This document shows, in pieces, positions 1 to 5,577 of a DNA stretch of 5,577 nucleotides. The stretch covers positions 1 to 5,577 of the forward strand of contig QNXT01000139.1 in the NCBI GenBank assembly GCA_003973505.1. Reading direction: 5' to 3'. The stretch's first letter is position 1. Each line of letters opens with the position of its first letter. The position numbers were made by a program, and so were the translations under genes. The stretch comes from Bacteroidota bacterium. GTDB lineage: Bacteria; Bacteroidota; Bacteroidia; Bacteroidales; UBA1556. Below the pieces are notes generated by a model that saw only the letters and a list, made by a program, of their open reading frames with translations, was not told where the DNA came from and did no database searches.

Positions 1-18
1 TATCGAAATTTATATAAA

Positions 19-116
19 AAAGTCAATAGCAAACCATCTTCGCACTAAATACCACTCGTAATAGCCCGCTATTACTTCGTGATATTTAGCAGCAAATCTG
101 GTCTGCTATTGACTTT
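19..116. repeat. Long imperfect inverted repeat, about 98 nt hairpin
   Basis: The outer arms 19-36 and 99-116 are complementary at 17 of 18 positions (mismatch 32/103). The middle arms 45-55 and 79-89 pair at 10 of 11 positions, and the inner arms 58-65 and 68-75 pair perfectly around a two-base centre. One-base offsets between the three blocks mean small bulges. Read on the minus strand, the outer stem is followed by a T-rich stretch (about 21-11), so it could also act as a terminator for leftward transcription. The size and near-symmetry fit a dispersed palindromic element of the REP or MITE kind, but with one copy in view this is inference. No transposase is visible. Confidence 0.7.
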
Positions 117-192
117 CTGTGAGTGAAATCTTACGTCGAACTCAGGTTATTAATTTTTTTGATATTTGAATAAAGGGTTATGTGCAAATAAG
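117..192. other. Non-coding spacer between hairpin element and tRNA terminator
   Basis: No open reading frame of useful length and no promoter box is seen. The stretch starting at about 121 (GAGTGAAATCTTACGTCGAA and onward to about 150) is less AT-rich than the surrounding spacer and directly abuts the hairpin, so it may belong to the same element. That is a guess based only on position and composition. Confidence 0.35.
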
Positions 193-227
193 AAAAGCAC
201 TTAAGATTCTCATCTGTAAGTGCTTTT
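193..227 (-). terminator. Intrinsic terminator downstream of tRNA-Met
   Basis: A perfect 11-bp stem (AAAAGCACTTA at 193-203 with its complement at 217-227) closes a 13-nt loop. It lies 6 bases beyond the 3' end of the minus-strand tRNA. The A/T-rich base of the stem supplies the U-tract when read leftward, followed by CTTATTTG. The stem is near symmetric and could work in both directions, but the tRNA is the only gene in view that needs it. Confidence 0.75.
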
Positions 228-233
228 AATTTG

Positions 234-307
234 TAGCGAGAGGCAGGGTTGAACTGCCGACCTCATGATTATGAATCATGCGCTCTAACCAGCTGAGCTA
301 CCTCGCC
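234..307 (-). tRNA. tRNA-Met, anticodon CAT (elongator type)
   Basis: On the minus strand the cloverleaf can be laid out in full over 74 nt. The acceptor stem GGCGAGG pairs with TCTCGCT, the D arm is GCTC/GAGC with loop AGCTGGTTA, the anticodon stem is CATGA/TCATG with loop TTCATAA, the variable region is AGGTC, and the T arm is GGCAG/CTGCC with loop TTCAACC. The discriminator base is A. CCA is not encoded, so it must be added after transcription. The anticodon CAT could mean elongator Met, initiator Met or lysidine-modified Ile. The initiator is unlikely because the anticodon stem lacks the three G-C pairs. The TTCATAA loop suggests elongator Met over Ile2, by resemblance to other Bacteroidota tRNAs. 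The acceptor stem has G-U at 1-72 and 7-66. The gene stands alone, divergent from the lipoprotein gene. Confidence 0.93.
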
Positions 308-387
308 ATTTTACTGGTTTATCATGCTTGACTTAGATTTCAATATCGATATCTCAAGCCTTGCCATGATTCTCATTTAAGAGGCTG

Positions 388-395
388 CAAATATA
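388..395 (-). promoter_or_regulatory. Putative -7 box for tRNA-Met
   Basis: The minus strand reads TATATTTG here, an exact match to the Bacteroidota -7 consensus TAnnTTTG. It would give a precursor leader of roughly 75 nt before the mature tRNA. No good -33 TTTG is found at the usual spacing, so the assignment rests on the -7 box and orientation. Confidence 0.5.
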
Positions 396-407
396 CAAAT
401 TTGTATA
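392..407. other. Perfect 16-bp palindrome over the tRNA promoter
   Basis: TATACAAATTTGTATA is identical to its own reverse complement. Its left half overlaps the putative -7 box of the tRNA gene. It could be a dimeric regulator site or simply AT-rich chance symmetry; no regulator is encoded nearby. Confidence 0.4.
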
Positions 408-505
408 ATAATAAAAGGGAAAATATCAACAATTTTACAAATTATCACAATCGATTAAATATTAGTATTTTAGGTTTGAAATATTTTTTTCGCAACAATT
501 ATTTT

Positions 506-535
506 TTCGCAATACACCGAGAAAGCGTACTTTTG
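506..535 (+). promoter_or_regulatory. Promoter of the lipoprotein gene
   Basis: TACTTTTG at 528-535 matches the Bacteroidota -7 consensus TAnnTTTG exactly. A degenerate -33 element, TTCG at 506-509, lies 18 bases upstream. The box ends only four bases (CAGC) before the ATG at 540, so transcription should start at or within a few bases of the start codon. The sequence TTTTTTCGCAA occurs twice, at 485-495 and 502-512, the second copy covering the -33 region. Confidence 0.7.
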
Positions 536-539
536 CAGC

Positions 540-1271
540 ATGAAAAAATTAAGCTTTTTAATACTTACGGTATTTATTTTAATTAGCTCTTCTTGTAAAA
601 AAGATGAGCCGAATCCTAATACAGGAACCGAAGGCAGCATGAGTGGAATGGTTAAACTTTATGATGAGTCTCAAACCCCACTTCCAAAGGATGGAATGAT
701 TGTATCCATTTATGGTTCCAACCCATTAATATCAGACACTACTGACGCAACTGGAAAATACCACTTTGACAATGTAAAGTATGGTACCTACTCTTTGATT
801 TTCACTAAGCCCAACTACGGTATTTTTATTCTAAACAATATCTCTCATCAAACGGAGCACACACAAATTAGCATTATTCCCTCTTTAGGTCAGAAATCAA
901 CAACCAAAGTGCTAAGCAATACTGCAAAGGACTCTTTAGGCTCGGTATTTATTTCCGTTAGCACAGCTCCAGCAGCTACCCCCGACACAGCGAAATACAT
1001 ACGCATCTTTTTCAATACTAACGATATGGTTAGTTATGAAGACTTCAAATCGTACACCAGTGTATTAATCTCGAATAGTAATCCTATAGAATATCGTTTA
1101 AATCCACACAAACTAGAGGATATGGGATTTACTTCCGGAGAAACGGTTTGGTTTAAATCCTATGGCGATTCGTATTATAGCAACTTCCATATTGAACCAC
1201 TTAAGGGGAAACATATCTTTCCAAATCTTAATTTAAACTCCGCAGCAGCAAGTTCTTTTATTGTCCCTTAA
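540..1271 (+). CDS. Putative surface lipoprotein with carboxypeptidase-regulatory-like domain
   Basis: The product has 243 residues and no recognised specific function. Residues 1-18 form a lipoprotein signal peptide (MKK, then a hydrophobic core ending in ISSS), with the lipidated cysteine at C19. The following residues, KKDEP, resemble the acidic lipoprotein export signal that sends Bacteroidota lipoproteins to the cell surface. Residues about 32-115 look like a carboxypeptidase-regulatory-like beta-sandwich: the T-D-A-T-G-K-Y-H-F-D-N-V..G-T-Y-S-L core at 67-86 is the hallmark. Residues 116-243 are rich in Ser, Thr and aromatic residues, probably beta structure, and match no family I know. 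The start is fixed by the signal peptide: the next ATG (residue 34) would remove it, and the frame upstream holds no ATG before an in-frame TGA at 477. There is no ribosome binding site. The gene stands alone, so its partner or substrate cannot be read from context. Confidence 0.85.
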   Translation: MKKLSFLILTVFILISSSCKKDEPNPNTGTEGSMSGMVKLYDESQTPLPKDGMIVSIYGSNPLISDTTDATGKYHFDNVKYGTYSLIFTKPNYGIFILNNISHQTEHTQISIIPSLGQKSTTKVLSNTAKDSLGSVFISVSTAPAATPDTAKYIRIFFNTNDMVSYEDFKSYTSVLISNSNPIEYRLNPHKLEDMGFTSGETVWFKSYGDSYYSNFHIEPLKGKHIFPNLNLNSAAASSFIVP

Positions 1272-1334
1272 AGTGTTTTCTGTTTTGGGGAAATTCAGAT
1301 TTTCAATCATAAACTTATAACTATTTAATTATTT

Positions 1335-1357
1335 TGATATTAAACTTGACAATATCA
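1335..1357. promoter_or_regulatory. Inverted repeat across the lyase promoter, possible operator
   Basis: TGATATT (1335-1341) and AATATCA (1351-1357) are perfect 7-bp inverted arms separated by 9 bases. The -33 element CTTG of the lyase promoter lies in the spacer, so a dimeric repressor bound here would block the promoter. The site is AT-rich and chance is possible. Confidence 0.35.
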
Positions 1358-1376
1358 TAATAGTATTATATCTTTA
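1346..1376 (+). promoter_or_regulatory. Promoter of the HMG-CoA lyase-like gene
   Basis: TATCTTTA at 1369-1376 differs from the TAnnTTTG consensus only in its last base. TTG at 1346-1348 lies 20 bases upstream as the -33 element. The expected transcript start is near 1381-1384, leaving a leader of only about 10 bases before the ATG at 1392. The rest of the 120-bp spacer (1272-1391) shows no clear terminator for the lipoprotein gene. Confidence 0.55.
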
Positions 1377-1391
1377 TGAGCAAAAATAACC

Positions 1392-2249
1392 ATGATTAAA
1401 ATAATAGAATCGCCTCGTGATGCAATGCAGGGTTTTAAGCAATTTATCCCTACAAAAGACAAGATTGAATTTCTAAATGCATTACTAAAAGTGGGATTTC
1501 ACAGTCTCGATTTTGGAAGCTTCGTTTCTCATAAAGCAATCCCTCAAATGGCAGACACACACGAAGTGGTATCAAATTTAGATTTGTCAGAAAGCCAAAC
1601 GAAACTACTTGCAATAGTAGCAAATTTACGTGGAGCTAACGAAGCCGCTCAATACGAGCAAATTCATTACATCGGATTTCCTTTTTCCATTTCTCGCACC
1701 TTTTCAGAGCTCAATATCAACTCAAATGTAAAAGAAGCTTATCGAATAATTGATGGTATTCAGAATATTTGCGCAAAACAAAATAAAGAGTTGGTTCTAT
1801 ATATGTCGATGGCTTTCGGAAATCCTTATGGCGACAAATGGGGCACGGACATCGTTTATCGCTGGACACGAATTTTACAGGAGCATGATGTAAAAATTAT
1901 TGCCTTTTCCGACACTATGGGCTTAGGAAATAAAGAACGTATTTATGACGTATTTAAAAATATGATTCATGAATTTCCTCATATCGAATTTGGTGCACAT
2001 TTGCATACCACACCAAGCAATTGGGAAGAAAATTTAGATGCAGCCTATCGAGCAGGCTGTCGCCGATTCGACTCAGTGCTGAATGGTTTAGGTGGCTGCC
2101 CAATGTCGCAGCATAAACTTGTAGGAAATTTACATACTGCTCACCTACTCGAATATTTAGATGGCAAAAATGAAACCGTAAATATTGACAGAAAACAGCT
2201 ACAATTTGCACGTGATATTGCCAATCGTATTTATCCTGGCATTGATTAA
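1392..2249 (+). CDS. Hydroxymethylglutaryl-CoA lyase-like TIM-barrel protein
   Basis: This 285-residue protein belongs to the HMG-CoA lyase family (DRE-TIM superfamily), which splits HMG-CoA into acetoacetate and acetyl-CoA in leucine breakdown. It covers the full usual lyase length. Visible family motifs are ESPRDAMQG (6-14, catalytic R9 and D10), SFVSHKAIPQMAD (43-55), SDTMG (173-177, metal-ligand region D174), HLH (203-205, metal-ligand histidines) and GLGGCP (232-237, active-site loop cysteine C236), followed by GN (245-246). Deviations from the human enzyme are D40 where that has the active-site Glu72, and HLHTTPSN in place of HCHDTYGQ. The family call is firm, but the substrate could differ. 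The start at 1392 puts ESPRDAMQG at the expected N-terminal distance; an ATG at 1376 opens only a seven-codon frame ending at 1399. It stands alone on the plus strand and its stop codon touches the convergent neighbour's stop. Confidence 0.85.
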   Translation: MIKIIESPRDAMQGFKQFIPTKDKIEFLNALLKVGFHSLDFGSFVSHKAIPQMADTHEVVSNLDLSESQTKLLAIVANLRGANEAAQYEQIHYIGFPFSISRTFSELNINSNVKEAYRIIDGIQNICAKQNKELVLYMSMAFGNPYGDKWGTDIVYRWTRILQEHDVKIIAFSDTMGLGNKERIYDVFKNMIHEFPHIEFGAHLHTTPSNWEENLDAAYRAGCRRFDSVLNGLGGCPMSQHKLVGNLHTAHLLEYLDGKNETVNIDRKQLQFARDIANRIYPGID

Positions 2250-4109
2250 CTATTTCCCATTCTTTTCCTTCATATAACGCTCCAGCTTTTCAATTTCTTT
2301 GGGTTTAAACACCACTGAAAAAACCTTGAGTGCCCGATACTGAGCTGAAATAATTCCAGCATAACGTTCTGAATAGTAAGCCTCGGAAACAAAAGCCCAT
2401 CCCCCCGCTATTTCCTCTTTGTTTAAATCTTTCAACAAATTGGAAACCGCTTTTTCCTGCTCTTCACTTTGGGGAACTACAGCTACTTTATAGATATCCA
2501 CTTCACTACCTTTCCCCAAATATTTCATTATTAAGCCCGTCAACTCAGATAGCATTAAATCCTCTTCTTCAGTAAGCACACCATCTACATTCACTAGCAA
2601 TGAAATCACATCCATCAATTGCGATGCTTGTTCTTTGGGTGGTGAGGTCGCAAGATAAGAATTCATAGCTCGTCGCAACTCTTGAAAACGACGTTCCGAT
2701 TCATCACGATATTTTCGTATCCCTTCCCAATCCATTCTAATACCCCAGTTATCAGCAAATCCTTGAATAAAATCACGCTCTTTCTTATCCAAATCATTGT
2801 CAACCATAGCTACACGACCAAGTATTTCAATAATCTTAGCAGCCCCCGATGGCTTGAAGAATATTTTTGCCAAATCGCCAGCCTCATGACGCTCTAAATT
2901 TAATGCCTCTAACAATAAGTGAAAAAATCCACGATCACGTTTAGAAGAAACAAACAAACCCACACCAATTACAGTACTGATAACACTCGCTGTAATCCAC
3001 ATCAAATTGGCTGATAGTTGAGGAATATTTCCTCCTCCTAAATTTTTTATAGCAAAAAATCCATTGATAAATATACTGATAAACATAGCTGAAATAGAAA
3101 TACTCTCGGCTACTACCTGTTCATGTTTTCGTTTCCACAATTTATTGATAATAAAGTATATCTGTATAAAACTAAGAATCGCAGCTATAATTGCCATGAT
3201 ATTTACAACCAACTCATAAGAAACATACTCTTTCTTATAAACAGGCCAGTCAATGCCTTTCATATTGCTAAAATCAACCTGTGCCCATTTGGGATGCGAA
3301 AACTTATTCCATTGAATTCCTTTTAAATTATCATTCAAGTCGTTATACAAAATATCAATCTGACGTGCCATAGCGGTATCGATATTATGCGTATTTACCA
3401 ATAGTAAAGTGGGTACATTTATCGTAACAACATCCTTATTATTCCAGGCATACACATCTTTTTTAATTATCTGATTTTCATATATATCAGATAATTGTTT
3501 ATTTCGAATATCTACAAGTCTTAGCCGATTTGCTATATTGGGTTTAAGAGAACTAAGATAAGATGAAGGAGCGGCCCCAACATAAAAAAATGCATCAATT
3601 TTACCCTCAAGCAAAGCATCAACCGATTTATTGAAAGGAATAAACTCATCTTTCCAACTAAGCCCGGCAACCTTCTTTATAACACTAGCCGTAACATAAG
3701 TACCCGAATTGGAATGCCCAACCCCCACTTTTTTATCAAACAAATCATCTAATGAATTTATATCCGAATTTCTTAAAGTAATTAAATGAACCTCCTCATG
3801 ATATAAAGGAAGAAATACTTTTATATATTTAGAAACTTCTTTTTTAGGATGGGTGGCTTGCAACACATCATACTGAATAAAAGCAATTTGTATGCTGTCA
3901 GAAAACAAATAATCCAAATTATCCAAACTACCTCGAGTTTGATATATTTTCAGATTTACATGGGTATTGTTTTGAATATCTTTGGCAAACTGATCGTATA
4001 TTTCCCCCTTAATACCCGAAACCATTTTTATGGCTTTCTGGGCATTTATACTTTCTGCTGCAAAAACTAGCAAAAAAATAATAAATAAAAGATGTATTGC
4101 TTTTTTCAT
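2250..4109 (-). CDS. TAXI-type binding domain / three-helix membrane / TerB-like fusion protein
   Basis: The product has 619 residues. Residues 1-23 are a signal peptide ending INA-Q. Residues about 25-295 form a periplasmic solute-binding domain of the TAXI (NMT1-like) family: GSLDNLDYLFSDSIQIAF (60-77), VGVGHSNSGTYVT (128-140) and LLEGKIDAFFYVGAAPSS (166-183) are family hallmarks. Three membrane helices follow at about 299-321, 335-358 and 367-388. The basic segments KLWKRKHE (323-330) and SSKRDRG (388-394) put the C-terminus in the cytoplasm. Residues about 422-532 look TerB-like, with two acidic helix-turn motifs, MVDNDLDKKE (435-444) and NVDGVLTEEED (507-517). The last part (538-619) is unrecognised. 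No TRAP permease gene is adjacent, so transport is unproven and a sensor or stress role is inferred. The start at 4109 gives the signal peptide and lies about 20 nt below a promoter; the longer frame to 4196 would begin inside the purC terminator. Confidence 0.8.
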   Translation of the reverse strand: MKKAIHLLFIIFLLVFAAESINAQKAIKMVSGIKGEIYDQFAKDIQNNTHVNLKIYQTRGSLDNLDYLFSDSIQIAFIQYDVLQATHPKKEVSKYIKVFLPLYHEEVHLITLRNSDINSLDDLFDKKVGVGHSNSGTYVTASVIKKVAGLSWKDEFIPFNKSVDALLEGKIDAFFYVGAAPSSYLSSLKPNIANRLRLVDIRNKQLSDIYENQIIKKDVYAWNNKDVVTINVPTLLLVNTHNIDTAMARQIDILYNDLNDNLKGIQWNKFSHPKWAQVDFSNMKGIDWPVYKKEYVSYELVVNIMAIIAAILSFIQIYFIINKLWKRKHEQVVAESISISAMFISIFINGFFAIKNLGGGNIPQLSANLMWITASVISTVIGVGLFVSSKRDRGFFHLLLEALNLERHEAGDLAKIFFKPSGAAKIIEILGRVAMVDNDLDKKERDFIQGFADNWGIRMDWEGIRKYRDESERRFQELRRAMNSYLATSPPKEQASQLMDVISLLVNVDGVLTEEEDLMLSELTGLIMKYLGKGSEVDIYKVAVVPQSEEQEKAVSNLLKDLNKEEIAGGWAFVSEAYYSERYAGIISAQYRALKVFSVVFKPKEIEKLERYMKEKNGK

Positions 4110-4135
4110 AGTTAAAACTTGAAACACTATTTGCA

Positions 4136-4143
4136 CAAAGCTA
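4136..4143 (-). promoter_or_regulatory. Putative -7 box for the TAXI/TerB fusion gene
   Basis: The minus strand reads TAGCTTTG, an exact match to TAnnTTTG. The expected transcript start is around 4130, giving a leader of about 20 nt to the ATG at 4109. No convincing -33 element is seen (TTTC at 4160-4163 is weak). The box excludes the longer reading frame that begins at 4196 and shows the gene can be transcribed apart from purC. Confidence 0.6.
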
Positions 4144-4184
4144 AAGAAAAAACCGTTTAGAAATCGGCTCTTTAATTTTTTTAT

Positions 4185-4236
4185 CCTAAAAAACAAAAGC
4201 CATAGAAATCCGAGCCAAAACCCGATTCTCTATGGC
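4185..4236 (-). terminator. Intrinsic terminator downstream of purC
   Basis: On the minus strand GCCATAGA (4236-4229) pairs perfectly with TCTATGGC (4206-4199). The stem continues with a one-base bulge through AAT/ATT and a C-G pair around a loop rich in G on this strand. It is followed at once by TTTTGTTTTTT (4198-4188). The stem begins 24 bases after the purC stop, so it should end the phoH-purC transcript before the next gene. Confidence 0.85.
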
Positions 4237-4259
4237 CATTGTATCCATTGATTTACGAT

Positions 4260-5216
4260 CTATCTATAGTATGTTTTCAAGAAATTATTTACATTCTCTT
4301 CAATTCTATTTTGCACATCAAAAGTATCGGCAGGCTCAAACTTTTCGCCCGTAATGGTTTCATATAGCTCTATATAACGTTCCGAAATCTGATTTACAAA
4401 CTCATCTGTCATCTCAGGAACTTCCTGACCTTCTTTACCTTGAAATCCATTTTCCATCAACCATTCGCGCACAAATTCTTTGGACAACTGCTTTTGATTT
4501 TCACCTTTTGCCTGACGCTCTTCGTAGCCATCAGCATAAAAGTAGCGTGATGAATCGGGAGTATGAATCTCGTCAATCAAATAAATCTCATCACCAACTT
4601 TTCCAAATTCATATTTGGTATCCACCAATATCAAACCTTTTTCGGCAGCTATTTCGGTTCCTCTTTGAAACAATTCAGCAGTATATTTCTCTAATTTCGC
4701 ATAATCCTCAGCCGAAACCAAACCTTGTGCAAGAATTTCTTCCTTCGAAATATCCTCATCATGCTCGCCTTGTTCCGCCTTTGTTGAAGGCGTAATAATT
4801 GGACTAGGGAAACGCTCATGTTCTTTCATTCCATCAGGAATGGCCACACCACAAATATTACGAGAGCCATTTTTATAGGAACGCCATGAGCTACCTGTTA
4901 GGTAACCTCGAATAATCATTTCCACAGGAAAGGGCTCGCAGTATAAACCTGCGGTTACATTGGGATCGGGCGTAGCAATTTTCCAATTGGGAACAATATC
5001 CTCAGTGGCATCTAAAAACTTTGCCGCTATTTGATTCAAAACCTGCCCTTTATAAGGTATTCCTTTGGGAAGCACCACATCAAAAGCCGAGATACGATCG
5101 CTCACAACCATCACCAAAAGATCGTCGTTAATATTATATACATCACGAACTTTTCCTTCGTATAAGCTCTTTTGTTTTGGAAAATTAAATTTTGTTTTTA
5201 CTACTGCATTACTCAT
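4260..5216 (-). CDS. purC: Phosphoribosylaminoimidazole-succinocarboxamide synthase (SAICAR synthetase)
   Basis: This cytoplasmic enzyme (EC 6.3.2.6) of purine synthesis joins CAIR and aspartate using ATP to give SAICAR. The 318-residue protein is the long form, near the yeast Ade1 length, rather than the roughly 237-residue E. coli form. Motifs are intact: nucleotide-binding YEGKVRDVY (19-27), SDRISAFDV (39-47), family signature [16 protein letters not shown] (96-111), [13 protein letters not shown] (142-154), second signature LVDTKYEFG (197-205) and [13 protein letters not shown] (213-225). The ATG at 5216 puts YEGK at its usual place; only a weak purine stretch precedes it. It starts 28 nt after the phoH-family stop with no promoter or terminator between, so the two are probably co-transcribed. 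Nothing is broken or unusual. Confidence 0.97.
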   Translation of the reverse strand: MSNAVVKTKFNFPKQKSLYEGKVRDVYNINDDLLVMVVSDRISAFDVVLPKGIPYKGQVLNQIAAKFLDATEDIVPNWKIATPDPNVTAGLYCEPFPVEMIIRGYLTGSSWRSYKNGSRNICGVAIPDGMKEHERFPSPIITPSTKAEQGEHDEDISKEEILAQGLVSAEDYAKLEKYTAELFQRGTEIAAEKGLILVDTKYEFGKVGDEIYLIDEIHTPDSSRYFYADGYEERQAKGENQKQLSKEFVREWLMENGFQGKEGQEVPEMTDEFVNQISERYIELYETITGEKFEPADTFDVQNRIEENVNNFLKTYYR

Positions 5217-5244
5217 AATAGTACACTTTTATATTGTTAGTTTA

Positions 5245-5577
5245 TTATTCTTCTCCATAGGCTCGAATAATTCGAGTTACCAGTTTATGGCGCACCACAT
5301 CACCCTGATCCAATTTAATAAATTCAATTCCTTTCACATTGCTCAACAGCTTCTCAGCTGTCATCAATCCCGAATGCTGATTTCGAGGTAAATCTACCTG
5401 AGTAATATCACCCGTTATCACAAACTTTGCATCTTTACCCATTCGGGTTAAAAACATTTTCAACTGCGAACTCGTGGTATTTTGAGCCTCGTCCAAAATT
5501 ACAAACGCATGATCCAAAGTACGACCCCGCATAAATGCCAAGGGAGCTATCTCGATGGTTCCATCTTCGAAATAAGT
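5245..5577 (-). CDS. PhoH-family ATPase, C-terminal part (cut by window edge)
   Basis: The last 110 residues of a PhoH-family protein are present; the frame runs open off the right edge, so the N-terminal part with the P-loop lies outside. Visible features are [17 protein letters not shown] (5-21), the Walker B motif VILDEAQN (26-33), [13 protein letters not shown] and the [11 protein letters not shown] block, all standard in PhoH/PhoL (YbeZ-like) ATPases. Family members are about 320 residues and are cytoplasmic NTPases linked to RNA metabolism and ribosome maturation; the precise role in this organism is not shown. A TTG at 5541 is an internal leucine codon, not a start, since homologous sequence continues upstream. 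The gene leads purC by 28 nt on the same strand. Confidence 0.93.
   Translation of the reverse strand, partial: TYFEDGTIEIAPLAFMRGRTLDHAFVILDEAQNTTSSQLKMFLTRMGKDAKFVITGDITQVDLPRNQHSGLMTAEKLLSNVKGIEFIKLDQGDVVRHKLVTRIIRAYGEE

Noticed and set aside
1..59. Possible 3' end of a gene entering from the left edge
   Set aside because: Two plus frames are open from the edge (stops at 46-48 and 57-61), but too few residues are present, and they run into the hairpin arm.
404..409. TATAAT resembling a sigma-70 -10 box
   Set aside because: Bacteroidota primary promoters use TAnnTTTG, and the AT-rich region gives such matches by chance; a better box lies next to the lipoprotein start.
401..586. 61-codon plus-strand reading frame
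   Set aside because: It begins at a TTG, is low-complexity and rich in Asn/Phe/Tyr, spans a promoter region and overlaps the lipoprotein signal peptide in another frame.
1954..2211. 85-codon reading frame antisense to the lyase gene
   Set aside because: It lies wholly within a well-supported gene, and its sequence has no recognisable family features.
3849..4070. Plus-strand reading frames antisense to the fusion gene (also at 2682-2897 and 3123-3326)
   Set aside because: All are inside the coding region of a protein with clear domains, without promoters or family motifs.
4110..4196. In-frame N-terminal extension of the fusion protein to an ATG at 4196
   Set aside because: It would start in the T-tract of the purC terminator, precede the promoter box at 4136-4143, and bury a typical MKK signal peptide inside the protein.
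4508..4795. 95-codon reading frame antisense to purC
   Set aside because: It overlaps conserved purC sequence and resembles no known protein.
5065..5391. 108-codon plus-strand frame spanning the purC start and phoH end
   Set aside because: It is antisense to two well-supported genes, and its hydrophobic stretch comes from the AT-rich intergenic DNA.

Overview
The window looks like chromosomal DNA from a member of the Bacteroidota, probably the Bacteroidales/Marinilabiliales side, though nothing here fixes a genus. Supporting signs are the low GC content, promoters of the TAnnTTTG type typical of this phylum, an almost complete lack of Shine-Dalgarno sequences, a lipoprotein with a CKKDE start to its mature part and a carboxypeptidase-regulatory-like domain, and the long form of PurC beside a PhoH-family gene.

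Layout, left to right. Positions 1-192 carry no gene but hold a long imperfect inverted repeat (19-116) that could fold into a hairpin of about 98 nt. A minus-strand elongator-type tRNA-Met(CAT) lies at 234-307, with its own hairpin terminator (193-227) and a putative promoter near 388-395. Divergent from it is a plus-strand lipoprotein gene (540-1271), whose promoter box ends four bases before the ATG, so its mRNA is probably leaderless. Next on the plus strand is an HMG-CoA lyase-like gene (1392-2249), which has a promoter overlapped by a small inverted repeat.

The remaining genes are all on the minus strand. The lyase gene runs head-on, with no gap, into a 619-residue membrane protein (2250-4109). 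This protein joins a TAXI/NMT1-like periplasmic binding domain to three membrane helices and a cytoplasmic TerB-like domain. It has its own promoter and lies downstream of purC (4260-5216), from which it is separated by a clear intrinsic terminator. purC in turn follows the 3' part of a phoH-family gene (5245-5577, cut by the window edge) by 28 nt, and the two probably form one operon.

Most of the window is housekeeping: a tRNA, purine synthesis, a PhoH ATPase and an acyl-CoA lyase. The unusual item is the binding-domain/membrane/TerB fusion. It has no TRAP permease genes beside it and looks more like a transmembrane sensor or stress protein than a transporter subunit. No phage, insertion sequence with a transposase, or CRISPR array is seen.
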